The position numbers and the translations under genes were made by a program. Positions 1-7,117 of a stretch of 33,765 nucleotides of DNA are shown here, piece by piece. The notes under the pieces were generated by a model. That model was given only the letters and a program-made list of their open reading frames with translations. It was not told the DNA's origin and did not search any database. Where the stretch lies: NCBI RefSeq assembly GCF_934560975.1, contig NZ_CAKTFO010000024.1, forward strand, positions 1 through 33,765. Reading direction: 5' to 3'. The DNA comes from an uncultured Sphingomonas sp. Lineage in GTDB: Bacteria; Pseudomonadota; Alphaproteobacteria; Sphingomonadales; Sphingomonadaceae. Each line of letters opens with the position of its first letter. Position 1 is the first letter of the stretch.

Positions 1-176
1 TCCTTGGCGACGGTGACGCCGTCCTTGGTGATGCGCGGCGCGCCGAAGCTCTTGTCGATCACGACGTTGCGGCCCTTGGGCCCCAGGGTCACCTTCACCG
101 CGTCGGCGAGGATGTCGACGCCGCGCAGGATGCGCTCACGGGCGTCGCGGCTGAATTTCACGTCCTTGGCTGCCAT
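1..176 (-). CDS. groEL: Chaperonin GroEL, N-terminal fragment (runs off the left edge)
   Basis: This is the large subunit of the cytosolic GroEL/GroES folding chamber, which binds unfolded proteins and refolds them using ATP. Only the first 58 codons are in the window. They start MAAKDVKF and contain [10 protein letters not shown] followed by [10 protein letters not shown], which are the conserved start of the ATP-binding equatorial domain. The ATG is at 176-174. The gene lies 61 bp downstream of groES on the same strand, with no terminator visible in the gap, so it is very probably cotranscribed with groES from the CIRCE-controlled promoter. The rest of the protein is outside the window, so intactness cannot be judged. 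Confidence 0.97.
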
Positions 177-237
177 GTGGCTACCTTTCTGATGTGAGGA
201 TGTTGGAAAATCGGAAGGTGCGAAGGGGTGTCGTGGC

Positions 238-525
238 TTAGCCGACGATGCCCAGAATATCGCTTTCCTTCATGATCAGCAGATCTTCGCCGTCGAGCTT
301 GACCTCGGTGCCGGACCACTTGCCGAACAGGATGCGGTCGCCGGCCTTGACGTCGAGCGGGGTGATGGTGCCGTTTTCCGCACGCGCGCCGCCGCCGACG
401 GAGACGACTTCGCCTTCCTGCGGCTTTTCCTTGGCGCTATCGGGGATGATGATGCCGCCGGCCGTCTTTTCCTCGGCCTCCACGCGGCGAACCAGCACGC
501 GATCGTGCAGCGGACGAAAAGCCAT
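238..525 (-). CDS. groES: Co-chaperonin GroES
   Basis: This 95-residue protein is the lid of the GroEL folding chamber and acts as a heptamer in the cytosol. It begins [14 protein letters not shown] and contains the mobile-loop region [17 protein letters not shown] (about residues 19-35), which contacts GroEL, then a GEVVSVG strand. The length is normal for the family. The ATG at 525-523 is preceded by a purine-rich ribosome binding site (GGAAAGGGA in the coding sense). The gene is first in the groES-groEL operon. A promoter and a CIRCE element lie 72-131 bp upstream, so HrcA repression relieved by heat shock is expected. Confidence 0.98.
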
Positions 526-596
526 GTTTGTCCCTTTCCTGCAACAAGGACGGGATACGGTTCAGCCGCGCCCGCCCAAATGCCTGATTGAATCCG

Positions 597-623
597 TTGG
601 CACTCAGCGTGGCCGAGTGCCAG
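597..623 (-). promoter_or_regulatory. CIRCE operator (HrcA site) of groESL
   Basis: The inverted repeat TTGGCACTC-N9-GAGTGCCAG has one mismatch between the arms and closely fits the CIRCE consensus TTAGCACTC-N9-GAGTGCTAA. It starts just downstream of the predicted -10 box and lies about 72 bp upstream of the groES start codon, where HrcA would block transcription or the untranslated leader. CIRCE/HrcA control of groESL is well established in alphaproteobacteria. The hrcA gene itself is not in the window. Confidence 0.93.
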
Positions 624-627
624 GCCG

Positions 628-656
628 CATATGTGGAGCATGGCCGGGCGCGTCAA
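628..656 (-). promoter_or_regulatory. Predicted sigma70 promoter of groESL
   Basis: On the minus strand TTGACG (656-651) is followed after exactly 17 bp by CATATG (633-628), giving a strong -35 box and a weak -10 box. The CIRCE element begins a few bases further on, the classic arrangement for a housekeeping promoter repressed by HrcA. Transcription would begin within or next to CIRCE. Confidence 0.65.
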
Positions 657-707
657 CTGCCCCGCACCGGAAATTTGGTAGGGCGGTGGTCCGGCACGCT
701 TGGGCGG

Positions 708-1085
708 TCAGGCGTGGATGACCTTGCCGAGTGCCGCCGCGATGCGGCTGATGTTGATCGGCTTCTCGCATTTGGGAACATGGGCGAAGCGTTCGGGCAG
801 CACGCTGGGGTCGTAGCCCGTGGTGAAGATCATCGGCACGCCGCGGTCGATCAGCAGGTCGGCCAGCGGAAACGCCGGCTTGCCGCCAAGGTTGACGTCC
901 AGGATCGCCCCGTCGGGCAGCGCCTCTCCATCCAGCAGCGCCAGCGCGCGCTCGACGCTCGGCACCGGGCCCAGCACCATCGCGCCTTCATCCTCCAGTT
1001 CCAGCGCCAGTTCGTCGGCAAGCATATACTCGTCCTCGACCACCAGGATGCGGCGGCGGTGCAGGGGGCGATCAGGTATGGTCAT
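708..1085 (-). CDS. Single-domain response regulator (CheY-like receiver)
   Basis: This 125-residue protein consists of one receiver domain with no output domain, so it probably passes a phosphate signal by protein contact. Acidic residues for Mg2+ binding are in VVEDE (residues 15-19). The likely phosphorylated aspartate is Asp63 in ILDVNL, the switch threonine lies in FTTGY, and the conserved lysine is in CEKPI. A partner histidine kinase is not nearby. It lies between groES and a MATE exporter on the same strand, with gaps of more than 100 bp on both sides, so it is probably transcribed alone. The ILDVNLGG and TTGYD motifs resemble receivers paired with HWE/HisKA_2-type kinases in sphingomonads, which is inference. 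Confidence 0.9.
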   Translation of the reverse strand: MTIPDRPLHRRRILVVEDEYMLADELALELEDEGAMVLGPVPSVERALALLDGEALPDGAILDVNLGGKPAFPLADLLIDRGVPMIFTTGYDPSVLPERFAHVPKCEKPINISRIAAALGKVIHA

Positions 1086-1189
1086 GGTCCCTCGCTGCGT
1101 TGCTGGTCGGACAGGGCCGATATGGTGCAGCTACGCGATCGCTTTCCAGAACATAGGTTGTTGCGCGCGCCAAAAGCCCACGGCCTGCC

Positions 1190-2608
1190 TCAAACCGGCG
1201 TGCTGGAGCTGCGCACCAGGCCGATCCGTTCGCGCCGCGCCCAGCGGGCGAGTAGCAGGACGGACACCACCGCCAGCCCGGCGGCCAGGCCCAGCCAGAT
1301 GCCCCGTCCCTCCAGGTGCAGCCCGAAGCCGAGCAGGATGGCGGTGCCGAAGCCGACCACCCAATAGCCGAACAGGGCGATCAGCATCGGCACGCGCGTG
1401 TCCTGGATCCCGCGCAGCACGCCGGCCGCCACCGCCTGTGCCCCATCCACCAGCTGAAACATGGCGGCAATGGCAAGATATTGCACGGCCAGCGCCACCA
1501 CGGTCACGTTGCCGGGCGCATCCACATCGATATAGGCGCTGACGAACAAGCGGGGTGCTGCCCACATGGCGAGCGCGGTCAGCCCCATGAAGCCGATGCC
1601 GATCGCCAGCGCGACTCGCCCGGCGCGCGCTACCCATGCCGCATCGCGCGCGCCATAGGCCATGCCGACGCGGATGGTGGCGGCCTGCGCCACGCCGAAC
1701 GGCACCTGAAAGGCGACTGCCGCGATGTTGAGGGCGACGGCATGGGCCGCCACCTCGATCACCCCGATCAGGCCCATCAGCATCGCCGCCCCGCCGAACA
1801 GCGCGCCTTCAAACACCCAGGTCAGCATGATCGGCAGGCCGAGCCGCACGATCTCGCGGAAGCGGGGCCATTCGGGGCGCCACCAGCGGCCGAACAGGCG
1901 ATAGCGGCGCAGGTGCGGGTCCAGCAGCAGGATCAGCCCATAGGCAAGCGCCATCACCGAAAGGCTGAGCACGCTCGCCATGGCGGACCCCGCCAGTCCG
2001 AGCGCGGGAAAGCCGGCATTGCCGAACACCAGGCACCAATTGGCCAGGATCGACACGCCCAGCGCCAGTCCCGTGACCAGAAACGCCCAGCCCGGCCGGC
2101 CGAGCGCGGCGGCGGCGGTGCGCATGATCCCGGCCGCCACGCCCGGCACCAGCCCCAGCAGCACGATGTCCATGAAGTGTCCGGCGCGGCGCGACACCTC
2201 CGCATCCTGCCCGGACAGCAGCAGCAGGGTTTCGCCATGCGCCAGCATCAGCAGCACCGGCACCGCGCCCGCCATGCCGACCCACAAGGCCATCCGCACG
2301 CTCCGCCGCACCTCCCGCACCGCATGGCGGCGGCGGCCGAGTTCGGCGGCGATCAGCGGGGCGGCGGCGCTGGTCAGCCCGATCAGCGCATAGGTGGTGA
2401 GGTTGAACAGGAACACACCCAGCGTCGCGGCGGCAAGGTCGAGCGGGGACAGGCGCGCGACAAAGATCACGTCCACGCCGCTGACCGCCATCTGCAACAG
2501 GTTGGCACCCACCAGCGGCCCGGCGAGCCGCAGCAGGTGGCGCAACTCGTCCATGGTGGTGGACGGCGGGCCCTCCGTCAGCGGAGCAAGGGGAGTGGAC
2601 ACGTCCAT
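1190..2608 (-). CDS. MATE family multidrug/toxin exporter
   Basis: This 472-residue inner-membrane protein has about 12 hydrophobic segments arranged as two related halves, typical of NorM-type MATE transporters that expel cationic drugs or metabolites using Na+ or H+ gradients. Recognisable stretches include RLAGPLVGANLLQMAVSGVDVIFVA near the N-terminus, GLPIMLTWVFEGALFGGAAMLMG at the start of the second half, and QVPFGVAQAATIRVGMAYGA. The ATG at 2608 has no clear ribosome binding site, and an in-frame ATG at 2554 is an alternative that still keeps the first helix. It is divergent from the ATP-grasp operon across a 210-bp gap. The substrate cannot be told from sequence. Confidence 0.92.
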   Translation of the reverse strand: MDVSTPLAPLTEGPPSTTMDELRHLLRLAGPLVGANLLQMAVSGVDVIFVARLSPLDLAAATLGVFLFNLTTYALIGLTSAAAPLIAAELGRRRHAVREVRRSVRMALWVGMAGAVPVLLMLAHGETLLLLSGQDAEVSRRAGHFMDIVLLGLVPGVAAGIMRTAAAALGRPGWAFLVTGLALGVSILANWCLVFGNAGFPALGLAGSAMASVLSLSVMALAYGLILLLDPHLRRYRLFGRWWRPEWPRFREIVRLGLPIMLTWVFEGALFGGAAMLMGLIGVIEVAAHAVALNIAAVAFQVPFGVAQAATIRVGMAYGARDAAWVARAGRVALAIGIGFMGLTALAMWAAPRLFVSAYIDVDAPGNVTVVALAVQYLAIAAMFQLVDGAQAVAAGVLRGIQDTRVPMLIALFGYWVVGFGTAILLGFGLHLEGRGIWLGLAAGLAVVSVLLLARWARRERIGLVRSSSTPV

Positions 2609-2818
2609 GACGGATGGGCTTTAGGGTCAAGCACCCGCCTCCGCCAGCGCACAGGCCGTTCCGCCGGCGCGTGGGGGAGGGGGGTGTTCGCACAGGAGCA
2701 CGGCGCCCCCGTGCAACGCTTTCCGCAAGGCGGCGTTTGTCCCCATCATTGTTCCTCTTGTGCAAGGCGGCGCTTCGCTGCACCCTGCACCGGGCGACCG
2801 AAAACCGACGGGAGGCTG
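2609..2818. other. Divergent intergenic region with an 11-bp direct repeat
   Basis: This region separates the MATE gene from the ATP-grasp operon and should hold promoters for both. GCAAGGCGGCG occurs twice in direct orientation at 2725-2735 and 2762-2772, 37 bp apart, on the operon side. No convincing -35/-10 pair could be assigned. GGGAGG just before 2819 is the ribosome binding site of the next gene. Confidence 0.4.
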
Positions 2819-4318
2819 ATGCGCGACGCGTTTGACGAGGTGTGGGGCACGGCCGGCGATCGCCGGGGCCGTCCCGGATTCACCGACCTTGCCGCCTGGA
2901 TCGCGAACACGCCGCGCCACGAGCTCGACCGTCGCCAGAAGGCCGCCGAAGCGGCATTCCGACAGCTCGGCATCACCTTCGCCGTTTATGGCGAGGAGGA
3001 ATCGGCCGAACGCATCATCCCGTTCGACATCGTGCCCCGTATCTTCACCCATCCCGAATGGGAAAGGCTGAAGGACGGGCTGATCCAGCGGGTGGAGGCG
3101 ATCAATGCCTTCCTGGCGGACGTGTACGGCCCGCAGAAGATCATACGCGACGGCGTGGTTCCGCCCGAACTGGTGCTGACCAACCCGCAATTTCGCGGCG
3201 CGCTGCACGGACAGAAACCACCGCACGGCGTGTTTGCGCATATCTGCGGCATCGACCTGGTGCGCACCGGGCCGGACGATTTCTTCGTGCTGGAGGACAA
3301 TGCCCGCACGCCGTCCGGCGTCAGCTACATGCTGGAAAACCGGGAGGCGATGCTGCGGCTCTGCCCCGAACTGTTCCGCATGTTCCCGGTCTGCCCGGTG
3401 GATCGCTATCCCGACCAGTTGCGCGACACGCTGCGTTCCGTGGCCCCGCGCGGCGCCGCGTCGGAACCGGTGTGCGTGCTGCTGACGCCGGGCCACTTCA
3501 ACTCCGCTTTCTACGAACACAGCTTCCTGGCGGATTCCATGGGGATCGAACTGGTCGAGGCGGCGGACCTGGAGGTGGATGACGACATCGTCTGGATGCG
3601 CACCATCGACGGGCGGGTGCGGGTGGATGTGATCTATCGCCGGATCGACGACGATTATATCGATCCGCTGGTATTCCGGCCGGATTCGCTGCTGGGCGTG
3701 CCGGGGCTGATCGCCGCCTATCGGGCCGGCAACGTGGCCCTGGTCAACGCGCCGGGCACCGGCATCGCCGACGACAAGGCGATCTACAGCTACATGCCGG
3801 AAATCGTGCGTTATTATTCGGGCGGCGATGCCAGGCTGCCCAATGTGGAGACCCATCGCTGCCGCGAGCCGGAGGCGCTGCGTTACGTGCTGGACCATCT
3901 CGAAGAGCTGGTGGTGAAGCTGGTCGACGGCTCCGGCGGCTACGGCATGCTGGTCGGCCCCACCGCCAGCAGGCAGCAGATCGAGGAGTTCCGCGCCGCC
4001 CTGATCGCGGAGCCGCACCGCTACATCGCGCAGCCGACCCTGGCCTTGTCCACCGTGCCGACCCTGACCGAACAGGGCGTGGCGCCGCGCCACGTCGACT
4101 TCCGCCCGTTCGTGCTGACGGGCGCTGAGGGCGTCCATATCGTGCCGGGCGGACTGACCCGGGTGGCGCTGCGCGAAGGGTCGCTGGTGGTAAATTCCAG
4201 CCAGGGCGGCGGCACCAAGGACAGCCTGATCCTGTCCGAGGTCGGGCCGGACCCGATCCAGAGCCAGAGCCAGAGCCAATCCGGCCAGGGTCAGGGCCAG
4301 ACGCAGGGGCAAGGGTGA
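2819..4318 (+). CDS. Circularly permuted ATP-grasp protein (COG2308-type)
   Basis: This 499-residue cytosolic protein belongs to the circularly permuted ATP-grasp family (formerly DUF404/DUF407), predicted to ligate amino groups to carboxylates using ATP. Family marks are FDEVWG near the start, GIDLVRTGPDDFFVLEDNARTPSG, YMLENRE, and the glycine-rich VKLVDGSGGYGMLVGP. The reading frame stays open far upstream, but the ATG at 2819 follows GGGAGG and matches the usual family start (xxDAFDExW). Residues 481-499 form a tail made only of Gln, Ser, Gly and Thr, encoded by imperfect hexanucleotide repeats, which is not part of the conserved fold. The stop codon is 1 nt before the next gene, so translation is probably coupled. 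The substrate is unknown for the family. Confidence 0.93.
   Translation: MRDAFDEVWGTAGDRRGRPGFTDLAAWIANTPRHELDRRQKAAEAAFRQLGITFAVYGEEESAERIIPFDIVPRIFTHPEWERLKDGLIQRVEAINAFLADVYGPQKIIRDGVVPPELVLTNPQFRGALHGQKPPHGVFAHICGIDLVRTGPDDFFVLEDNARTPSGVSYMLENREAMLRLCPELFRMFPVCPVDRYPDQLRDTLRSVAPRGAASEPVCVLLTPGHFNSAFYEHSFLADSMGIELVEAADLEVDDDIVWMRTIDGRVRVDVIYRRIDDDYIDPLVFRPDSLLGVPGLIAAYRAGNVALVNAPGTGIADDKAIYSYMPEIVRYYSGGDARLPNVETHRCREPEALRYVLDHLEELVVKLVDGSGGYGMLVGPTASRQQIEEFRAALIAEPHRYIAQPTLALSTVPTLTEQGVAPRHVDFRPFVLTGAEGVHIVPGGLTRVALREGSLVVNSSQGGGTKDSLILSEVGPDPIQSQSQSQSGQGQGQTQGQG
4259..4315 (+). repeat. Hexanucleotide-like repeat encoding a Gln-rich C-terminal tail
   Basis: The last 19 codons of the ATP-grasp gene are built from alternating CAG/CAA and AGC, TCC, GGN or ACG codons. 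CAGAGC appears three times in a row, followed by degenerate CAGGGN units. Such a tract can change length by slippage without shifting frame, because the unit is six bases. Confidence 0.8.
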
Positions 4319-4319
4319 C

Positions 4320-5255
4320 ATGCTGAGCCGCACCGCCGCCTCGCTCTACTGGATGGGCCGCTACATGGAGCGAGCCGAATTCACCGCGCGCCTGATCGAG
4401 GCGACCCTGCGCCTGGACGCCCTGTCCGCCCGCCCGGCCGGCAAGGCGGCGTGGGAAAGTGCCTTGCAGGTCGTCGACGCCGACTGCGCCTTTGCCGGGA
4501 CCGAACGTGCGGCCGATCCGCAGGCCGTGTCCGGCTACCTGACGCTGGCGGCGGACAATCCCAACTCGATCCGGTCCTGCCTGGATGCGGCGCGCAACAA
4601 CGCCAAGTCGGTCCGCACCGCGTTGACCCGCGACGTGTGGGAGGCGATCAACCGCGCCTGGCTGGGCCTGCGCGGCCTGGCTACCACCGGCGGCTATGAG
4701 GAAACGCTGGCGCTGACCGCGATGATCCGGGCGGAAGCGCGCGGGTTCGAGGGCGGGCTGCAGCGGATGCTGCGCAACGAGGCCTATCATTTCGTGGGCC
4801 TCGGCGCCGCGATCGAGCGGGCGGACAACACCGCCCGCCTGATCGATGTCAAATATCACCTGCTGCTGCCCGAAGGCGAAAAGGTGGGCGGCGTGATCGA
4901 CCGCGATCAGTGGACCACCATCCTCCAGACCGTGTCGGCCAACACCGCCTATCGCTGGCTGTACCGCGACGGGCTGAAGCCGTGGCTGGTGGCGGACATG
5001 CTGATCCTGCGATCGGAACTGCCGCGCAGCCTGGCCGGCGCGACCGAGACCGTGGTCGGCCATCTGGCGGAGATCGCCAAGCGGCTGGCACGGCAGGGCG
5101 AGGCCGACCGGCTGGTGCGCCGCCGCCAGACGACGCTCAGCCGCACCAGCATCGACGCGGTGTTCGGGCAGGGGCTGCACGAATATCTGGAGGCTTTTCT
5201 GATCGAGAATGCCGAACTGGATCGGGCGATCGGCGCGCAGTTCCGGTTCGCCTGA
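4320..5255 (+). CDS. Alpha-E domain protein (DUF403/COG2307)
   Basis: This 311-residue, mostly helical protein begins MLSRTAASLYWMGRYMERAEFTARLIEA, the hallmark start of the alpha-E family (typically MLSRTAxxLYWxGRYxERAE). A second helical repeat carries YHFVGLGAAIERADNTARLIDVKYHLLLP, which repeats the ERAxxTARL pattern. The family has no proven enzyme activity and is almost always encoded next to a circularly permuted ATP-grasp protein, so a partner or adaptor role is inferred. It starts 1 nt after the ATP-grasp stop codon, and 47 bp separate it from the transglutaminase-like gene, so the three form one operon. Confidence 0.93.
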   Translation: MLSRTAASLYWMGRYMERAEFTARLIEATLRLDALSARPAGKAAWESALQVVDADCAFAGTERAADPQAVSGYLTLAADNPNSIRSCLDAARNNAKSVRTALTRDVWEAINRAWLGLRGLATTGGYEETLALTAMIRAEARGFEGGLQRMLRNEAYHFVGLGAAIERADNTARLIDVKYHLLLPEGEKVGGVIDRDQWTTILQTVSANTAYRWLYRDGLKPWLVADMLILRSELPRSLAGATETVVGHLAEIAKRLARQGEADRLVRRRQTTLSRTSIDAVFGQGLHEYLEAFLIENAELDRAIGAQFRFA

Positions 5256-5302
5256 ACGCGCGCCTGTTGCCGGGACGCACCGTCGCATAGAAAGGATGGG
5301 CC

Positions 5303-6118
5303 ATGCGCCTGTTCGTACGCCATCGTACCCATTACCGTTTCCAGGAACCGCAGGCCCGGCTGGTGCAGCTGCTGCGAATGACGCCGGGCGATCATGCCGG
5401 ACAGAATGTGGCATCCTGGTCGATCGACGTGGATCGCGACGTGCGGTTGAAGCCCGCGCGTGACGGCTATGGCAATGCCACCACCATGCTGTACGTCGAC
5501 GGTCCCCTCGACGGCATCGTCATCACGGTGGCGGGCGAGGTGCTGACGGAGGATCGCGCCGGCCTGGTCAGCGGCACGCCCGAGCCCCTGCCGCCTTTGG
5601 CTTTCCTGCAGCCCACGCCCGCGACCGCCGCCGACGCGGCCATTCGCGACTTCGTGGCCGATCTGCACCTCGCCACCGATCCGTTGACGGGGGCGCACAT
5701 GCTGGCGGAGGCGATCCACGACCGGATGGTGCTGGAGGATCCCAGGCTGGATGACGACCACCGCGCCGCCGCCGTGTTCGCATCCGGGCGGAGCGATGCG
5801 CGTGGGCTGGCGCAGCTGCTGATCGCCGCCGCGCGCACGGCCGGCTATCCGGCGCGCTATGTCGCGGGCCATCTGTTCCGGCCTTATGAGGCGGAAACCA
5901 AGGCGGCGCATGGCTGGGCGGAGCTTTACGTCGACGGCTATGGCTGGATCGGCTTCGACGCCCATGAAGGCCGCTGCCCAACCGACTGTTACGTGCGGGT
6001 GGCGGTCGGGCTCGACCATCGCGAGGCTGCCCCGGTAGCCGGCGCGCGCATCGGCGGCGGCGGAGAGGTGCTCGACATCAATGTCCATGTCGGGCTGGAA
6101 CCGCCGCAGCCGGACTGA
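5303..6118 (+). CDS. Transglutaminase-like protein with apparently lost catalytic cysteine
   Basis: This 271-residue protein has the bacterial transglutaminase N-terminal beta domain (RLFVRHRTHYRFQEPQARLVQLLRMTP at the start) followed by a transglutaminase-core domain (COG1305). In the core the catalytic His and Asp are visible at His203 (AAHGWAELYV) and Asp219 (GWIGFDAHEG). In the motif that normally reads G-V-C-Q-D before GIPARYV, this protein has GRSDARGLAQ. The alignment, anchored on GYPARYVAG, puts Ala166 where the nucleophilic cysteine belongs. It would then be non-catalytic, perhaps a binding partner of the ATP-grasp and alpha-E proteins. The ATG at 5303 follows AAAGGA. There is no signal peptide, so it is probably cytosolic. 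The gene is last in the operon. Confidence 0.88.
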   Translation: MRLFVRHRTHYRFQEPQARLVQLLRMTPGDHAGQNVASWSIDVDRDVRLKPARDGYGNATTMLYVDGPLDGIVITVAGEVLTEDRAGLVSGTPEPLPPLAFLQPTPATAADAAIRDFVADLHLATDPLTGAHMLAEAIHDRMVLEDPRLDDDHRAAAVFASGRSDARGLAQLLIAAARTAGYPARYVAGHLFRPYEAETKAAHGWAELYVDGYGWIGFDAHEGRCPTDCYVRVAVGLDHREAAPVAGARIGGGGEVLDINVHVGLEPPQPD

Positions 6119-6128
6119 TTTGCGCGGG

Positions 6129-6143
6129 TTAACAGTGCATTAA
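6129..6143. promoter_or_regulatory. CtrA-type box TTAA-N7-TTAA
   Basis: An exact TTAA-N7-TTAA motif lies 78 bp upstream of the PilZ gene start. This is the consensus bound by the cell-cycle and motility regulator CtrA in alphaproteobacteria. TTAA is rare in this GC-rich window, which makes a chance match less likely. An 11-bp palindrome, ATGGTTACCAT, follows at 6161-6171. Confidence 0.5.
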
Positions 6144-6221
6144 GCATGGTCACGCGATCGATGGTTACCATTTTGCGCCATGCCCCGTTCACGCGGGCCG
6201 ATCCGCTGAGTAGGTAGCACA

Positions 6222-6824
6222 ATGTTGCATAGCTTCATCAAGCGGAGCCCGGCTGAACCGCGCGAACGTCGACGGGACATGCGCCACGCCGTGGTGCAGG
6301 AAATCGCCAAGCTGGTATGGGCCCATGGCGAGGAATTGTGCATCGTCCGCGATGTCGCGCCCGGCGGGCTGCGGGCAGAGATCTATCGTTCGATGCCGAT
6401 CGGCGCCGACGTGCGCTGCGAGTTGCGAACCGGGGGGACGCTGAGCGGGAACGTCGCCTGGGTGCGTGACGGCCATGTCGGAATCGGTTTCGCGGAACGC
6501 GTGCCCATGTCGTCCATCCTTACCCAATGTTCGCTCGATCCGCGCGTCGGCACGATCCGCCAACCGCGCGTTCAGGCCGACATGCCCGGCTCGCTGCGGA
6601 TCGATTTCCGCGACACGCCGGTGCGGATCCGCAACGTGTCGCAGGGCGGCCTGTTGGTGGCGGGCGAGGAGCCGGTGCGGCCGGGCGGCCGCTGTCAGAT
6701 CGAGGCGAAGGGGCTGGAGATGCGCGCCGCCACCGTCGCCTGGTGGAGGGACCAGGAAGGCGGCCTGATGCTGGCCAAGCCGCTGTCGTTCGAGGAATTC
6801 GCGGCCTGGCGCATGGAGGCCTGA
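6222..6824 (+). CDS. Tandem PilZ domain protein
   Basis: This 200-residue protein carries two PilZ-like beta-barrel domains, a fold that usually senses cyclic di-GMP. The first (about residues 15-95) has an RxxxR motif in RRRDMR (Arg18-Arg22) and the second motif DVAPGG. The second (about 112-190) has NVSQGG, but its RxxxR position reads IRQPR (Ile112 to Arg116), so the first arginine is missing and nucleotide binding is doubtful there. No enzymatic or transmembrane segment is seen. AGTAGGT 8-14 bases before the ATG may be a weak ribosome binding site. The CtrA-type box upstream suggests cell-cycle or motility control. The protein is likely a c-di-GMP effector. Confidence 0.85.
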   Translation: MLHSFIKRSPAEPRERRRDMRHAVVQEIAKLVWAHGEELCIVRDVAPGGLRAEIYRSMPIGADVRCELRTGGTLSGNVAWVRDGHVGIGFAERVPMSSILTQCSLDPRVGTIRQPRVQADMPGSLRIDFRDTPVRIRNVSQGGLLVAGEEPVRPGGRCQIEAKGLEMRAATVAWWRDQEGGLMLAKPLSFEEFAAWRMEA

Positions 6825-6890
6825 TCGGGGCCGCACCAGGGAGCCTGCCGGCAAGGTTCGCGTTCTCTCCCCTTGAAAAGGAGACGAATC

Positions 6891-7061
6891 ATGGCCAGCC
6901 CGAACGACCCGAATGCCAATGATGCCGCGCCGATCGTGCCGCCGGCCCCCGGCCAGTCCAAGAGCATGAACCCCGACACCGGTAAGGCGACGGACAGCGA
7001 AGCCGCCGGTGCCGATGGGCGCGGCACGGGCGGAAGCGCACCGCGCGACGGCGAGAAGTAA
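6891..7061 (+). CDS. Small disordered hypothetical protein, 56 residues
   Basis: I do not recognise this protein. It is rich in Pro, Gly, Ala, Asp, Asn and Ser, has no hydrophobic segment, and is probably unstructured. A TTG 18 bases upstream also keeps the frame open, but the ATG at 6891 is chosen because AAAGGAGA lies 6 bases before it. A hairpin terminator follows the stop codon by 7 bases. It resembles in composition the small acidic protein at 8719, on the other side of the S10 peptidase gene, although I see no convincing alignment between them. Confidence 0.7.
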   Translation: MASPNDPNANDAAPIVPPAPGQSKSMNPDTGKATDSEAAGADGRGTGGSAPRDGEK

Positions 7062-7068
7062 GTACCGG

Positions 7069-7110
7069 CCCTCCGCCGCCGCCGTGAGGCATGGGCGGCG
7101 GAGGGGCTTT
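7069..7110. terminator. Bidirectional hairpin terminator
   Basis: A perfect 12-bp stem (CCCTCCGCCGCC at 7069-7080 paired with GGCGGCGGAGGG at 7094-7105) with a 13-nt loop is followed by CTTT on the plus strand. It lies between convergent genes and could stop transcription of both. The U-tract is short, so it may be only partly effective. Confidence 0.7.
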
Positions 7111-7117
7111 CCGTCCG

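Noticed and set aside
1316..2818. Open plus-strand frame continuing upstream of the ATP-grasp gene to 1316
   Set aside because: It is antisense to the MATE gene, has low-complexity His/Gln/Arg-rich translation, and the family N-terminus begins at 2819 next to a ribosome binding site.
2627..4333. Long minus-strand open frame opposite the ATP-grasp gene
   Set aside because: Its translation is His/Gln/Arg-rich without motifs, typical of a shadow frame in GC-rich DNA.
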